In this document: in pieces, positions 8,584 to 17,393 of the stretch
How positions within the stretch are numbered: position 1 is the first letter of the stretch
Layout: each line of letters starts with the position of its first letter
Notes under the pieces: generated by a model
Seen by the model: the letters and a program-made list of their open reading frames with translations, nothing else
Told to the model about the DNA's origin: nothing
Database searches by the model: none
IMG/VR virus record: IMGVR_UViG_3300025161_000004
Span: 124,001-188,000 of that record
DNA: 64,000 nt
Reading direction: 5' to 3' (one strand)
Origin: a virus
Position numbers and translations under genes: made by a program

Positions 8584-8866
8584 TTTAATATTGGTATATT
8601 ACATTGGAACAGCAATGATTCCTGAGAATCAGATTGAATCTTATGTTAAACAAATTATTGATAGGATAAAATCTGAATCTAAAATGGTGGCAGAAATTAT
8701 TGTAATTCCCACAAAACAAGTTGATACAAGAATCGAGTGTATAAATCCAAAGTATATTACTGAACCAGAATTAATCAGAGAACATAGACTTAAAATGGAT
8801 ATGTTACATGAATATTTAAATCATTATATTAATGAATTAAAAGAAAGAAAAAAAGATGAGCAATAA
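8576..8866 (+). CDS. Hypothetical protein
   Basis: A 96-residue acidic/basic mixed protein starting MDNLILVYYIGTAMI, with alternating strands and helices and no recognised motif. It overlaps phoH by eight bases and the next gene by eleven, so it is translationally coupled in the phoH unit. Its compact size would fit a small ferredoxin-like or regulatory domain, but this is a guess. Confidence 0.75.
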   Translation: MDNLILVYYIGTAMIPENQIESYVKQIIDRIKSESKMVAEIIVIPTKQVDTRIECINPKYITEPELIREHRLKMDMLHEYLNHYINELKERKKDEQ

Positions 8867-9305
8867 TGAATTACCAGAAGACAATACTGAAATGATTCTG
8901 AAGAAAATTTATGAACGTTTATCAGATAAGTCAGTAAAAAAGGAATTATACGATGCTATCGAAAAGATAGAAAAAATTTATGGTTATCCTATTGATATTA
9001 CATTAATAATTAATGATAATCGTAGCGATCTTGGTGTGAATACATACAATGAAGACTCATATAATTATGGTCAACAATTGGATTATGATTATATACTAAA
9101 AAAACCTCAAGATGGTACGATGAAATTATCAGAATTTATTAAGTTCTTATCTGATGAAGATCCTGAATTAAAAATATGTATTGACCCAATATATCTAAAA
9201 CATGGTATTAATGATATAGGCAATGTTCTATTGACTACTTTTAATAATAAAGTGATAATAGTCCCTAAACCAACAGAAGTAAATGAAGCCAATAATAGGA
9301 ATTGA
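8856..9305 (+). CDS. Hypothetical protein
   Basis: A 149-residue protein, acidic, with a helical N-terminus (residues 5-45: EMILKKIYERLSDKSVKKEL) and a more beta-rich remainder. No family recognised. Overlaps both neighbours (eleven bases upstream, 23 downstream), consistent with a tightly packed operon. Confidence 0.75.
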   Translation: MSNNELPEDNTEMILKKIYERLSDKSVKKELYDAIEKIEKIYGYPIDITLIINDNRSDLGVNTYNEDSYNYGQQLDYDYILKKPQDGTMKLSEFIKFLSDEDPELKICIDPIYLKHGINDIGNVLLTTFNNKVIIVPKPTEVNEANNRN

Positions 9306-9999
9306 TATAAATGAAATAATTAGAGGTAGATGGCAAAAATTTGATCAATGCTATGTATCAGAATATGGTTTAGATGGTGTAATTGAACCGTTCGATACAT
9401 TTGATTTTAGAAATCATTATAAGTTTTATGATAAAGTAGAAACTATAAATTTTCTAAATGAAGAATTACCAGATAATATTTCACCTATAGAATATCAGGT
9501 TAACCCTGAAACAGGTGAAGCACCAGTAGACGCATTTGCATTTAAAAAAGAAACTCAAAATATTAGTGCGGATTTAGCATATAAGAAATTTTTATACGAG
9601 GATTACGTATTTGAAATTTTTGGTGCTGCACCATTGCTTTATAAGAATGTGGATCTTGATTTCGAAAAATTTTATAAAATGTACATGAATAAGTATGATA
9701 TTAGAGTTATCTCAAGAGAGAATTTTTTAAGTATTCCTGCAACGCTTTTCTTTTTAAGTAAAATAAGGTCAAGATATATGAATTATCATTTTTTTGAAGA
9801 TAATGAAACAATTTGGAGTGTGATGGATTGTATTATAACAACTGATCCAGAACTAATTAAATCAAAACCTGAGGGTAAAAAAGTAATTAAGTTTATAAGG
9901 CAATGGAATGAACAATTATCTGGAGATATGAATGTAACCAGTATAGTAGATATAATTGAAAATAAAGATTTTGATAAATTATTTGAAGTACAAGAATAA
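9283..9999 (+). CDS. Hypothetical protein, possible HAD-like N-terminus
   Basis: A 238-residue protein starting MKPIIGIDINEIIRGRW. The GIDINE motif at residues 6-11 is like the first Asp motif (DxN/DxD) of HAD-superfamily nucleotidases, but the later HAD motifs are not clear; a TTDPELIKSKPEGKK segment near residue 190 could be a weak motif. It precedes two glycosyltransferase genes. Function unresolved; HAD-like phosphatase is a possibility only. Confidence 0.7.
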   Translation: MKPIIGIDINEIIRGRWQKFDQCYVSEYGLDGVIEPFDTFDFRNHYKFYDKVETINFLNEELPDNISPIEYQVNPETGEAPVDAFAFKKETQNISADLAYKKFLYEDYVFEIFGAAPLLYKNVDLDFEKFYKMYMNKYDIRVISRENFLSIPATLFFLSKIRSRYMNYHFFEDNETIWSVMDCIITTDPELIKSKPEGKKVIKFIRQWNEQLSGDMNVTSIVDIIENKDFDKLFEVQE

Positions 10000-10017
10000 A
10001 ACCAAACTAAAAGTAAA

Positions 10018-11169
10018 ATGAATCAGAGAGAAGAACAATTAAAACAAGTAGAACTTGAAAGAATCGAAAAATTAACAAATGCTCTTGACAAATTAAAGGC
10101 AAAAAAAAGTAAATTCATGTTTTTTGTTGCTAATACTTTACAACCATCAGCAGCAATTCACGAAATCTATTTTCATGCTACTTTAGTTAAGAAAATGGGT
10201 TATGAATCAATAATGTTAACTGATGTTGAGGATTATGTTATACCAACATATTTGGATAGCGAGTTAGTGGAATTAGAGCATATTTCTATGGCTAAAGCAC
10301 AGTTAACTGTAGGTCCTGAGGATGTGTTGATTATACCAGAAATATTCTCAAATGTCATGGAACAAACTAAAAATCTACCATGCATTAGAGTAGCATTTAT
10401 ACAGTCAATTGATTTTGCTTTAAATGCATTAATTCCTGCAATGGATTGGAGTTCGTTTGGTATTAAAAAGGTACTTACTACCAGTGAACAATTGAAATCA
10501 TTAATTATTGAATATTTTGGAGAAAATAAATTTGAAATTAGTACCTATACTATAGGTATTCCAGATTATTTTGCACCATCAAAAGAACCGAAAAGACCAG
10601 TTATTTCTATAGTAGGTAGAAATGCAAATGAGATAACTAAAATAGTAAAACTTTTCTATTTAAGATATCCACATTATAGCTGGATCGGTTTTGATACTAT
10701 GCAAACAGAATCAAAACCACCACAACTAATGAGAAGAAAGGATTTTGCCGAAAAACTTTCAAAAAATTTTGCTGCGGTATGGATTGATCGTATTTCTAAC
10801 TTCGGTACTTTTCCTCTTGAATGTATGAAATGTGGTACAATTCCAGTGGCAATTATTCCAGATATTACACCTGAATATTTAATTGATCGAGAAAAGAATG
10901 ATTATGTTCAGAATTGTGGTATATGGACTAATGATTTTTATGCGTTACCAAAATTACTTGGTGATCTCATTACTAAGTTTTTGGATGATAATATTTCAGA
11001 TGAAGTATATACTTCAATGCGAGAAATTGCATCCAAATATAGCATTGAAAAATCTGAATCTGATTTATCAACATATTATAAATCATTGTTAGATGAAAGA
11101 ATCAGAGTTATTGAATCTGAACTTGAAAGATTAAAATCTAAATCAGAAGCAGTTAATACATCTATTTAA
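10018..11169 (+). CDS. GT-B-fold glycosyltransferase-like protein
   Basis: A 383-residue protein. Residues about 35-190 look like an N-terminal Rossmann-type domain (FFVANTLQPSAAIHEIYFHATLVKKMGYES), and the second half has a GT4-like pattern: PVISIVGRNANEITKI, HYSWIGFD, then LSKNFAAVWIDRISNFGTFPLECMKCGTIPVAIIPDITPEYL, resembling the donor-binding E-x7-E region of GT-B enzymes. The final 30 residues are a coiled coil. Paired with a GT-A enzyme directly downstream. It could glycosylate virion proteins, DNA or host surface; the target is unknown. Confidence 0.65.
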   Translation: MNQREEQLKQVELERIEKLTNALDKLKAKKSKFMFFVANTLQPSAAIHEIYFHATLVKKMGYESIMLTDVEDYVIPTYLDSELVELEHISMAKAQLTVGPEDVLIIPEIFSNVMEQTKNLPCIRVAFIQSIDFALNALIPAMDWSSFGIKKVLTTSEQLKSLIIEYFGENKFEISTYTIGIPDYFAPSKEPKRPVISIVGRNANEITKIVKLFYLRYPHYSWIGFDTMQTESKPPQLMRRKDFAEKLSKNFAAVWIDRISNFGTFPLECMKCGTIPVAIIPDITPEYLIDREKNDYVQNCGIWTNDFYALPKLLGDLITKFLDDNISDEVYTSMREIASKYSIEKSESDLSTYYKSLLDERIRVIESELERLKSKSEAVNTSI

Positions 11170-11191
11170 TAAAAATTAATAAATTAAACAT

Positions 11192-12016
11192 ATGAACATG
11201 GAATTATCTGTAATTATACCAATTCATGAATATAATGAAACAGTTGAAAAATATCTAAAAATAGCTCTTGATTCCATAAAAAATCAAGAAGATATTAACA
11301 ATGAATTCCCTGATGTTGTTGTAGTTGCAGCATCATCAGCAATAAAGGAAAACCTCGATAAATTAGTACATTCTTTTGGATTACCGTTCACCATTCAAAT
11401 ATTAGTGAATGATCAAGGAAACACATCATTTCAAGGACAAGTTAATTTTGGTGTATCAAAAATTAATACTAAATATTTTACAATCCTTGAATTTGATGAT
11501 GAATTTAGTGTTAGATATTTAAAAAATTATAAACTATATACATCAGTATATCCAAATGTTGATTTGTTTATGCCCATAATTGTTGAGGTTAATGAACAAA
11601 ATCAACCACTTAAATTAACAAACGAACCAGTATGGTCGAAGCAATTTGTTGGTGAAAATGGAGTAATAGGTTATTTAAATTCAAGAGTGTTATCACAATA
11701 TAGTGATTTTAAAATTTCAGGTTCTATTTTTAAAACAGAAGAATATAAAACTAATGGGATGTTAAAGACTAAGATAGAATTAACATTTAATTATGAATTA
11801 CTTCTTAGATATGTAAATATGGGTAGTAAAATTTTTGTAATTCCTAAAACAATTTATAAACATGTTGCAACAAGACCAGATAGTTTATTTGCTAAATATG
11901 CTGTTACTATGACATTAAAAGAGAGAAAATTTTGGTTTGACGTTGCTAAGAAAGAAAGTAATTTTAGTACTGATAGAGAAATTAATAAATCAGAATTATC
12001 GATATCAGTAGTATAA
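11192..12016 (+). CDS. GT2-family (GT-A) glycosyltransferase
   Basis: A 274-residue protein with a family 2 start, ELSVIIPIHEYNETVEKYLKIALDSIKNQ (residues 3-31), and a metal-binding acidic motif ILEFDDEFS (about residues 94-102), preceded by the QVNFGVSKINTKYF segment typical of nucleotide-sugar binding. It lies 22 bases after the GT-B-like gene; the two probably act in one pathway. Acceptor unknown. The C-terminal acidic/aromatic motifs are less typical, so specificity cannot be stated. Confidence 0.75.
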   Translation: MNMELSVIIPIHEYNETVEKYLKIALDSIKNQEDINNEFPDVVVVAASSAIKENLDKLVHSFGLPFTIQILVNDQGNTSFQGQVNFGVSKINTKYFTILEFDDEFSVRYLKNYKLYTSVYPNVDLFMPIIVEVNEQNQPLKLTNEPVWSKQFVGENGVIGYLNSRVLSQYSDFKISGSIFKTEEYKTNGMLKTKIELTFNYELLLRYVNMGSKIFVIPKTIYKHVATRPDSLFAKYAVTMTLKERKFWFDVAKKESNFSTDREINKSELSISVV

Positions 12017-12048
12017 AATAACATATATTATGATATGCATTATGGGTG

Positions 12049-12870
12049 ATGAGAAAGAAAAAGGCTATTAAAAATGTAATTGTAGAGACATCAAGACCAA
12101 CACCTATAGAAAATACGGACGATACAATTAATAAAAATTATTTTGGTGAGAGAGAAGAGAAGGCATTAATTGACTATATCAATAGTGATTCTCCAGATGA
12201 AAGACAATTCATTTATAATACTATTCTAAAAAAGCCATTTCAAAAAATGGTTGAATCAATTTTAAGAAAATATCCTATTCATATAGGTAACTATGATATA
12301 AAAGAAATCGAAATGAATGGGTTGTCTCATCTTATTGAGAATATGGTTAAATTTAACCCAAATAAACTTAATAAAATGGGTCAAAAGGTGAGAGCATTTA
12401 GTTATTGTCAAACTATTGTTCGAAATTATTTTAAAGATCATGGTAGAAAAAGTTATAAAGAGAAAAAAACAATCCTTAGTTTTGATAACTATTCAGAAGA
12501 AATCCTTCATAGAGAGGAATATCTATATGAAATAGATAAAAATGAACATGATGAGTTACAATTATTGATCAATAATGTAATAGCTAAAATAAGAGAAAAA
12601 ATTGATACTGATAAGTCATTAAAAAAAAATGAAATTATTGTTGGAGATGCAATAGTGAATGTATTAGAAAATTGGCATGTATTGTTTTTAGAAGAGACCA
12701 AAGAAGGTAAATTCAACAAAAAAATTACAAATAACTATCAAAAAAATAAGATACTTTTATTTTTAAAAGAGCAAACGGGTTTATCCACAAAAGAAATACG
12801 ATTATCGATGAAATCATTCAAGGATATTTATTTTATTGAAAAAGCCATGTTCTATGGTAATGATGATTAA
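12049..12870 (+). CDS. gp55: Late-transcription sigma factor, T4 gp55-like
   Basis: About 273 residues; ATG 12049 is preferred to the GTG one codon upstream. Residues about 115-145 (KVRAFSYCQTIVRNYFKDHGRKSYK) match sigma region 2 as found in T4 gp55-type factors, which direct RNA polymerase to late promoters; an NGLSHLIENMVKFNP segment before it also fits. The C-terminal half is helical (KIREKIDTDKSL..., GLSTKEIRLSMKSF) and may act as region 4-like or clamp-binding tail. It immediately precedes a late operon with a strong late motif and is the likely reader of the (A/G)(G/C)TATTTATA motifs in this window. Confidence 0.82.
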   Translation: MRKKKAIKNVIVETSRPTPIENTDDTINKNYFGEREEKALIDYINSDSPDERQFIYNTILKKPFQKMVESILRKYPIHIGNYDIKEIEMNGLSHLIENMVKFNPNKLNKMGQKVRAFSYCQTIVRNYFKDHGRKSYKEKKTILSFDNYSEEILHREEYLYEIDKNEHDELQLLINNVIAKIREKIDTDKSLKKNEIIVGDAIVNVLENWHVLFLEETKEGKFNKKITNNYQKNKILLFLKEQTGLSTKEIRLSMKSFKDIYFIEKAMFYGNDD

Positions 12871-12885
12871 TTTTTTTTGTAGTCT

Positions 12886-12894
12886 GTATTTATT
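12886..12894 (+). promoter_or_regulatory. Late promoter motif GTATTTATT
   Basis: Fifteen bases before ATG 12910, at the start of the plus-strand structural operon. Its position supports ATG 12910 over the upstream TTG codons. Confidence 0.6.
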
Positions 12895-12909
12895 ATAAAT
12901 TTGTTGGTT

Positions 12910-13278
12910 ATGCCTAGAATTAAAAGAAAACAAATTAAATTTGATGAGGAAAGTGCGAACAATTTACTTCAGGAAATTTATAATGACTCGCATAATATTA
13001 GAGCAAAAATTACTATGCTTTTTAGAAAATGGGAAAAATATATTGACGACGAATCTAAAATTGCAGTATTAGGCGAACAAATAGTGAAACTTATTCAAGC
13101 AGAGGCAAAAAATCAAGACCAAAAAATACTTCTTTTAAAGTTCCTAAAAGAAGTCGCATATAAAGACGTTTCTAATAAAGAAAATGGGCAGGATGATTCT
13201 ACTAGTGGTGTAATATCAAATGAGAGAAGAAATGCGCTTTTAAATTTGGTAAAAAATGAATTAGAAGCTAAAAAATAA
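12910..13278 (+). CDS. Hypothetical helical protein, first gene of late operon
   Basis: A 122-residue, largely helical and charged protein (MPRIKRKQIKFDEESANNLLQEIY...). The ATG at 12910 is chosen because the late promoter motif ends 15 bases before it; the TTG codons upstream would fall too close. The stop overlaps the next start (TAATG). No family is recognised; its size and basic N-terminus would fit a small terminase or DNA-binding accessory protein, but nothing here proves that. Confidence 0.75.
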   Translation: MPRIKRKQIKFDEESANNLLQEIYNDSHNIRAKITMLFRKWEKYIDDESKIAVLGEQIVKLIQAEAKNQDQKILLLKFLKEVAYKDVSNKENGQDDSTSGVISNERRNALLNLVKNELEAKK

Positions 13279-14591
13279 TGGGTTTAATTGATGATAAAAG
13301 AAGTATATTCACCGAAGTAGGTGCTTACATTTCAGTTCAAAAAAATATAAAAAGAACTGATAATCTTAATACTTTTTCGTCTGTAAATAATAAAAAAGAA
13401 CCCATTCCTTTTATGTTGGATTTGATTACTGTCACATCAGGTAGTGAGGCAGTTAAAGGAGTATTCGGTAAAATAATGACCAAATACATTAGAGAAGTGA
13501 CACCAACATTAAAAGATGAACTAAAAAAACTTAATACTCTTCATAATTCAGATACTCCTGTATCTGGTACATTTACTACAACAGGATTTAGAACATCAGC
13601 AAAAAATATTGATGTTTCCGGTAAATTTAATAATGACCCATCTAATGGTGTTGGTAAATTATTATATGGGGATAATGTGAATGATTTTGATAGAAAATCA
13701 TATGATGCTATAGCTAATCCAAATACCGATATAGCATATGGATCAAACATGACCATAAGATACGATGAACTTACAGATGAATTTGTTTATAAAGGTACTA
13801 ATCCATCAATGACAAAAGGAGACTTTATAAACAACTATATTGATAACTTAACTCTTATTGATGAAAAAGAGTTGAATAGTAAGATTCTTGATTCTATTTA
13901 TGGTAATATTAGTTCTAAATCAAAAGATAATACGCTAAACACCGTATTTGAACTTGAGAAATATAATAAAGCTCTTGAAAAGTTACTTGCTGAGGAAGAA
14001 AATATTGATGTATTAGATAGTGAATTAGAAGAAATATTAAAAATTGCTGAACAAAGATATAAAGGTAAAGCAGAAATTCAAATTGGATGTTGTGATTGTA
14101 TTAATGCATCTCTTGATTTAAATGATACTGAAAATTTAATTAGCGTTATTACAGGTAGTAGTGATCCTACATTAGTGGGTGATTTATATGAAAGAACTAT
14201 AGATCAAAGTGTGACTGATCCTTCACAACAAGAATTAAAAAATATAAATAAGGCTACCATTAAAGACGGATTTTTCAAGAGATTAATTAACAACATTGTA
14301 AGAACTATAATGGAAGCCATTACATCAACTCCACAAATAAGAGCATTACAATTAATAGTTAGCGGATTTAAAAATAATGGGGCGGCAACATTGGATTCTC
14401 CAATAAACGAATTAAAGAAAAACAGAAACACTGCAGATTGTTTAGCTAAAACAGTAAAAATATCAATTAATAAATTTATATTTGATTTAGTAAAAAAAGA
14501 ATTGCTTAAAATTGTTTCTGCGGTTTCAGTTGTTATTTTAAGAGAAAAAATAAATCAATTTATAAGAATATTAAGAAGTTTAATTAGTTAA
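13278..14591 (+). CDS. Putative virion structural protein
   Basis: A 437-residue protein with no recognised family. Visible are a Gly/Asn-rich region (residues 90-170), acidic helices (residues 225-260) and a cysteine cluster GCCDCINAS near residue 272, which could bind metal or form disulfides. The last 90 residues contain an amphipathic/hydrophobic segment (ELLKIVSAVSVVILREKINQ). It is in the late operon between a small helical protein and the gp5-like hub gene, so a baseplate or tail role is likely by context. Confidence 0.7.
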   Translation: MGLIDDKRSIFTEVGAYISVQKNIKRTDNLNTFSSVNNKKEPIPFMLDLITVTSGSEAVKGVFGKIMTKYIREVTPTLKDELKKLNTLHNSDTPVSGTFTTTGFRTSAKNIDVSGKFNNDPSNGVGKLLYGDNVNDFDRKSYDAIANPNTDIAYGSNMTIRYDELTDEFVYKGTNPSMTKGDFINNYIDNLTLIDEKELNSKILDSIYGNISSKSKDNTLNTVFELEKYNKALEKLLAEEENIDVLDSELEEILKIAEQRYKGKAEIQIGCCDCINASLDLNDTENLISVITGSSDPTLVGDLYERTIDQSVTDPSQQELKNINKATIKDGFFKRLINNIVRTIMEAITSTPQIRALQLIVSGFKNNGAATLDSPINELKKNRNTADCLAKTVKISINKFIFDLVKKELLKIVSAVSVVILREKINQFIRILRSLIS

Positions 14592-14595
14592 TATT

Positions 14596-14757
14596 ATGAT
14601 AGCAGATAATAAAGTAAAAAACAAATCCTTTGTGGGTGTCTTTTTAATGGATGGCACTGATGATGGAGTAAAATTAGCACTAACAAAAAAACCTAATTTA
14701 ATTAGACGAATTTTAATTAGGATTTTATTAGGATGGGTTTGGTTTGATGTAAAATAA
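14596..14757 (+). CDS. Small hypothetical protein (53 residues)
   Basis: A complete frame fills the gap between two late genes: it starts with ATG four bases after the previous stop and ends at TAA 14755-14757. The product begins MIADNKVKNKSFVGVFLMD and ends with an amphipathic, membrane-prone tail (IRRILIRILLGWVWFDVK). The sensible polar-to-aromatic composition and perfect fit between neighbours support it as a real gene of the late operon. Function unknown. Confidence 0.6.
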   Translation: MIADNKVKNKSFVGVFLMDGTDDGVKLALTKKPNLIRRILIRILLGWVWFDVK

Positions 14758-14787
14758 TAATATTAATAATAATATTATTAATATTAT
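14757..14787 (+). repeat. 14-bp A/T hairpin overlapping a start codon
   Basis: ATAATATTAATAAT (14757-14770) and its exact reverse complement (14774-14787) with a 3-base loop. The right arm includes the A and T of the ATG of the next gene. In mRNA this would place the start codon in a stem. Confidence 0.7.
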
Positions 14788-15193
14788 GGCAGTAGATTAT
14801 AGTAACATATCATCGATAATTTCTGGATTTCAGAAAATACTAAAACTACAAACAGCTGGCGCACCAACAGTGTTACCTGCACCAATTCTTTTTGTTGGTG
14901 TAAGAAGGAAAAGTGGTCTATCACCAACAAAAATTGCAAGTAGAATTATTTCTAGAAAAAGTGAAGCTGGTGTACCAATTGGAGCACTGCCAAGTGGTGG
15001 TGTAAGCCCAGATGAAATCATGGAAAGAATTAGAATAGAAGAAATTGTTCGTGGATTTCACGAAGATGCAATTGTAATTGTTGGTATTCCACCCGGTACG
15101 ACAGTGAGTGCTGCAGGTGCTTCACCAGCAGGACCTGTTACTGTGTTTGGCTCTACAATAACATTTACTACTGCATATGGTCAAATACAATAA
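14786..15193 (+). CDS. Putative virion protein
   Basis: A 135-residue protein. Its N-terminus (MAVDYSNISSIISGFQKIL) is helical, the middle is basic (GVRRKSGLSPTKIASRIISRKSEAG), and the end is Gly/Ala/Thr-rich beta-type sequence. No family recognised. It sits in the late operon, two bases before the next gene, with its start codon inside an A/T hairpin. A small tail or baseplate component is the contextual guess. Confidence 0.7.
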   Translation: MAVDYSNISSIISGFQKILKLQTAGAPTVLPAPILFVGVRRKSGLSPTKIASRIISRKSEAGVPIGALPSGGVSPDEIMERIRIEEIVRGFHEDAIVIVGIPPGTTVSAAGASPAGPVTVFGSTITFTTAYGQIQ

Positions 15194-15195
15194 TT

Positions 15196-15390
15196 ATGTT
15201 TGAGAATTATACTGATACTGAAATAATAAAAAAAATAGATGATACTGTTAAAGATCACGAACATAAAAAACAAAAAATAATTGATCTAACATATCAGATA
15301 GATACCCTTATAAGTGAATTAGATAAATTAGAAGAACAGTATGTTGCATTAATAGCTGAATTAAATAGAAGAAAAGATGGCATACGATAG
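15196..15390 (+). CDS. Small coiled-coil protein
   Basis: A 64-residue protein that is almost entirely a coiled coil with heptad spacing (DLTYQIDTLISELDKLEEQYVAL). It overlaps the start of the gp5-like gene by 14 bases, so translation is coupled. Possibly an assembly chaperone or a structural partner of the hub protein; no family recognised. Confidence 0.7.
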   Translation: MFENYTDTEIIKKIDDTVKDHEHKKQKIIDLTYQIDTLISELDKLEEQYVALIAELNRRKDGIR

Positions 15391-16255
15391 AAAGTTTTTA
15401 ATTACCAGTGATCCTTATAGAAGGGATACTAATAAAGACACAACTATAAGAAATGTATACTATGGTGAAGTTGTGAGTATTGATGACCCAACTGAAGGTG
15501 GTAGAATAAAAGTTAGAATATCTGGTATTGACGATAAAAAAACAAATGATAGACTACCTTGGGCATATCCATTATTACCTAAATTTTTTCATGTTTATCC
15601 TAAAGTTGGTGAGGCAGTAAGAATTATTTTAGAAGACGTAAGATATCCAGAGAAGGGTCGTCAATGGATGGGTAGTGTCATATCACAACCACAAACAATA
15701 TATTTTGATGCTTTTGCAAGTGCATTTTCTACAACAGATTTAGCTAGAAATGCTCCAGATAAAGCACCATCAACGTTTCCAAACGCTATTGGAGTGTTTC
15801 CAAAAATTGATGATATTGCATTAATTGGTAGAGACAATACTGATATTATTTTGAGAAATAAAGAAATAGAATTACGTGCAGGCAAGCATGAAGTAAATAA
15901 TGTTCTTAGTTTAAATAAAAAAAACCCGTCATCAATTAAATTAACAATCGAACCAGATGGTTCACAATCTAGTGCTATGATGATGGCAGATAAAATTGCG
16001 ATTATATCACACGATGGTGTACCTAAATTCAAATCTTATGATGTTAATTCTGAAGAAAGAAATAAAATATTCACTCAAGGTCATCCAATGACAAGAGGTG
16101 ATGTTTTGGTTGAAGCACTAGAAATACTAAGAAAAGCAATAATTAATCATATTCACGGTTATAGTGGATTACCTGCAGATAAATCTGGTTCGATTATTGA
16201 TCTTGAAAAGATTAATTTCGAAGGTATTCTTCAAAGAAATATTGTAATTAACTAA
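15377..16255 (+). CDS. gp5: Baseplate hub/spike protein with gp5/gpV-like OB domain
   Basis: A 292-residue protein. Residues about 27-110 form an OB-fold domain typical of the gp5 N-terminus and gpV spike proteins: NVYYGEVVSIDDPTEGGRIKVRI, WAYPLLPKFFHVYPKVGEAVRII, and GRQWMGSVIS. No lysozyme domain is present; cell-wall digestion may be supplied by the separate transglycosylase (46538-47392). The C-terminal part has DIILRNKEIELRAGKHE, like the beta-helix-forming spikes, and ends in a helical LEILRKAIINHIHG segment. Last gene of the late operon. Confidence 0.75.
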   Translation: MAYDRKFLITSDPYRRDTNKDTTIRNVYYGEVVSIDDPTEGGRIKVRISGIDDKKTNDRLPWAYPLLPKFFHVYPKVGEAVRIILEDVRYPEKGRQWMGSVISQPQTIYFDAFASAFSTTDLARNAPDKAPSTFPNAIGVFPKIDDIALIGRDNTDIILRNKEIELRAGKHEVNNVLSLNKKNPSSIKLTIEPDGSQSSAMMMADKIAIISHDGVPKFKSYDVNSEERNKIFTQGHPMTRGDVLVEALEILRKAIINHIHGYSGLPADKSGSIIDLEKINFEGILQRNIVIN

Positions 16256-16261
16256 TATTAC

Positions 16262-16292
16262 TTGATTTTTTTCTTAGATATGTATAATATTG
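16262..16292 (+). promoter_or_regulatory. Host-like promoter before nuclease gene
   Basis: TTGA near 16262 and TAATATTG at 16285-16292 (one mismatch to TAnnTTTG), 12 bases before the ATG. It also contains GTATAATAT at 16282-16290, so two motif classes coincide. Confidence 0.45.
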
Positions 16293-16304
16293 CATTTCTA
16301 ATGC

Positions 16305-17105
16305 ATGATTGAAAATCTACCAATATCATTATTTAGTCAATTTAATAATGTCAAATTTTATGATGATGTTCATAAGTATTTTGTTGGCGATAAAGAGTTA
16401 ATTTCAGTTACAACTTTACTTCATAGGTATCAGTCTGAATTTAATAAACAATATTGGTCACAACATAAGGCTGATGAATACCATCTTGATCAAAGAGAAA
16501 TTGAGAGAGCATGGGAATTTTTAAATAAAAAAGCAACCTTAAAAGGTACTATCGTACATAATTATGCCGAAAACTTATGGAATAATAAATTTTTCCCTTA
16601 TCCTAAGGATTTGGTTGTTAATGTATTTGGATATGATCCGATTTATGATGAATTTATAAAGACAAAAAAATTAATTGACATATTTTTTAGTAGGTCTTAT
16701 GGTAGTTTAATTCCAATTAAAACAGAGTATGTGATTTGTGATGTGGAATATGGTATTGGTGGAATGGTTGATTTATTAGCGTATAATGTAAAAAAGAAAG
16801 AGTTTCAGCTATGGGATTATAAAACTAATAAGAAACTTAATACAGAGAATAAAGTGGGAGATACATTAAAAGGTAGTTTATTCCCATTACAAGATTGTGA
16901 GATGGAGATTTATTCGTTACAATTAGGTTTATATAAGAAAATTATAGAAAAAAACACAGGAATTAAGATTGGTAGATGTTATTTAGTATGGGTATCCCAC
17001 ACCAATGATGAACCAATATATCTTGAGGTAAAGGATAGAAGTTCTTATGTTGATATAATGATTAATGAACATATGGCTGAAAACCAACTACTTAAAATCA
17101 CTTGA
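16305..17105 (+). CDS. PD-(D/E)XK (RecB/Cas4-like) exonuclease
   Basis: A 266-residue protein. The N-terminal SVTTLLHRYQ segment and a KGTIVHNYAENLW helix (about residues 84-97) fit motif I of RecB-family nucleases. The active-site core is GGMVDLLAYN followed by FQLWDYKTNKK (about residues 149-175), with catalytic D and the D-x-K pair. It ends in a Tyr/Leu helix (EIYSLQLGLYKKII) usual for this family. Likely role: DNA processing or host DNA degradation. Transcribed on its own, from a host-like promoter. Confidence 0.78.
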   Translation: MIENLPISLFSQFNNVKFYDDVHKYFVGDKELISVTTLLHRYQSEFNKQYWSQHKADEYHLDQREIERAWEFLNKKATLKGTIVHNYAENLWNNKFFPYPKDLVVNVFGYDPIYDEFIKTKKLIDIFFSRSYGSLIPIKTEYVICDVEYGIGGMVDLLAYNVKKKEFQLWDYKTNKKLNTENKVGDTLKGSLFPLQDCEMEIYSLQLGLYKKIIEKNTGIKIGRCYLVWVSHTNDEPIYLEVKDRSSYVDIMINEHMAENQLLKIT

Positions 17106-17132
17106 CAGGTACTTTTTTATTTTGTACTTTTA
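17102..17132 (+). promoter_or_regulatory. Host-type promoter, TTGACA-N17-TACTTTTA
   Basis: TTGACA (17102-17107) and TACTTTTA (17125-17132, one mismatch from TAnnTTTG), followed by a leader of about 40 bases to the HTH gene. Confidence 0.55.
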
Positions 17133-17171
17133 CATTTAATAATAAAATTATCCATTTAAATTCAAAAAATC

Positions 17172-17393
17172 ATGGCAACAAAAAAAACAAACAAAAAAAA
17201 TACAATTTCTAAAAAAGAGAAATTGTACAATTACCTTAAAACAGGTAAATCGGTTACTGAGAAAATAGCAATCAATCAATTTAAACTTAAAAATCTAAGG
17301 GCAACAATTTCTGATCTTCGAGAAGAAGGAGTTACTAATATAGTAACTTCACGCACTAAAGATGGAGTATTGAAATACCAGATGGTTCTTTGA
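17172..17393 (+). CDS. Small helix-turn-helix DNA-binding protein
   Basis: A 73-residue basic protein. After a Lys-rich tail (residues 1-17) it carries a winged-HTH-like domain: KLYNYLKTGKSVTEKIAINQF, KNLRATISDLREEG, then a strand-turn-strand wing (TNIVTSRTKDGVLKYQMVL). This is the form of small phage regulators. It is monocistronic, with its own host-type promoter and a strong terminator, so it is probably expressed early and may regulate other phage genes. Confidence 0.7.
   Translation: MATKKTNKKNTISKKEKLYNYLKTGKSVTEKIAINQFKLKNLRATISDLREEGVTNIVTSRTKDGVLKYQMVL

Noticed and set aside
15661-16032. Minus-strand 123-residue frame inside the gp5-like gene
   Set aside because: It is a shadow of the well-supported plus-strand hub gene with no promoter of its own.
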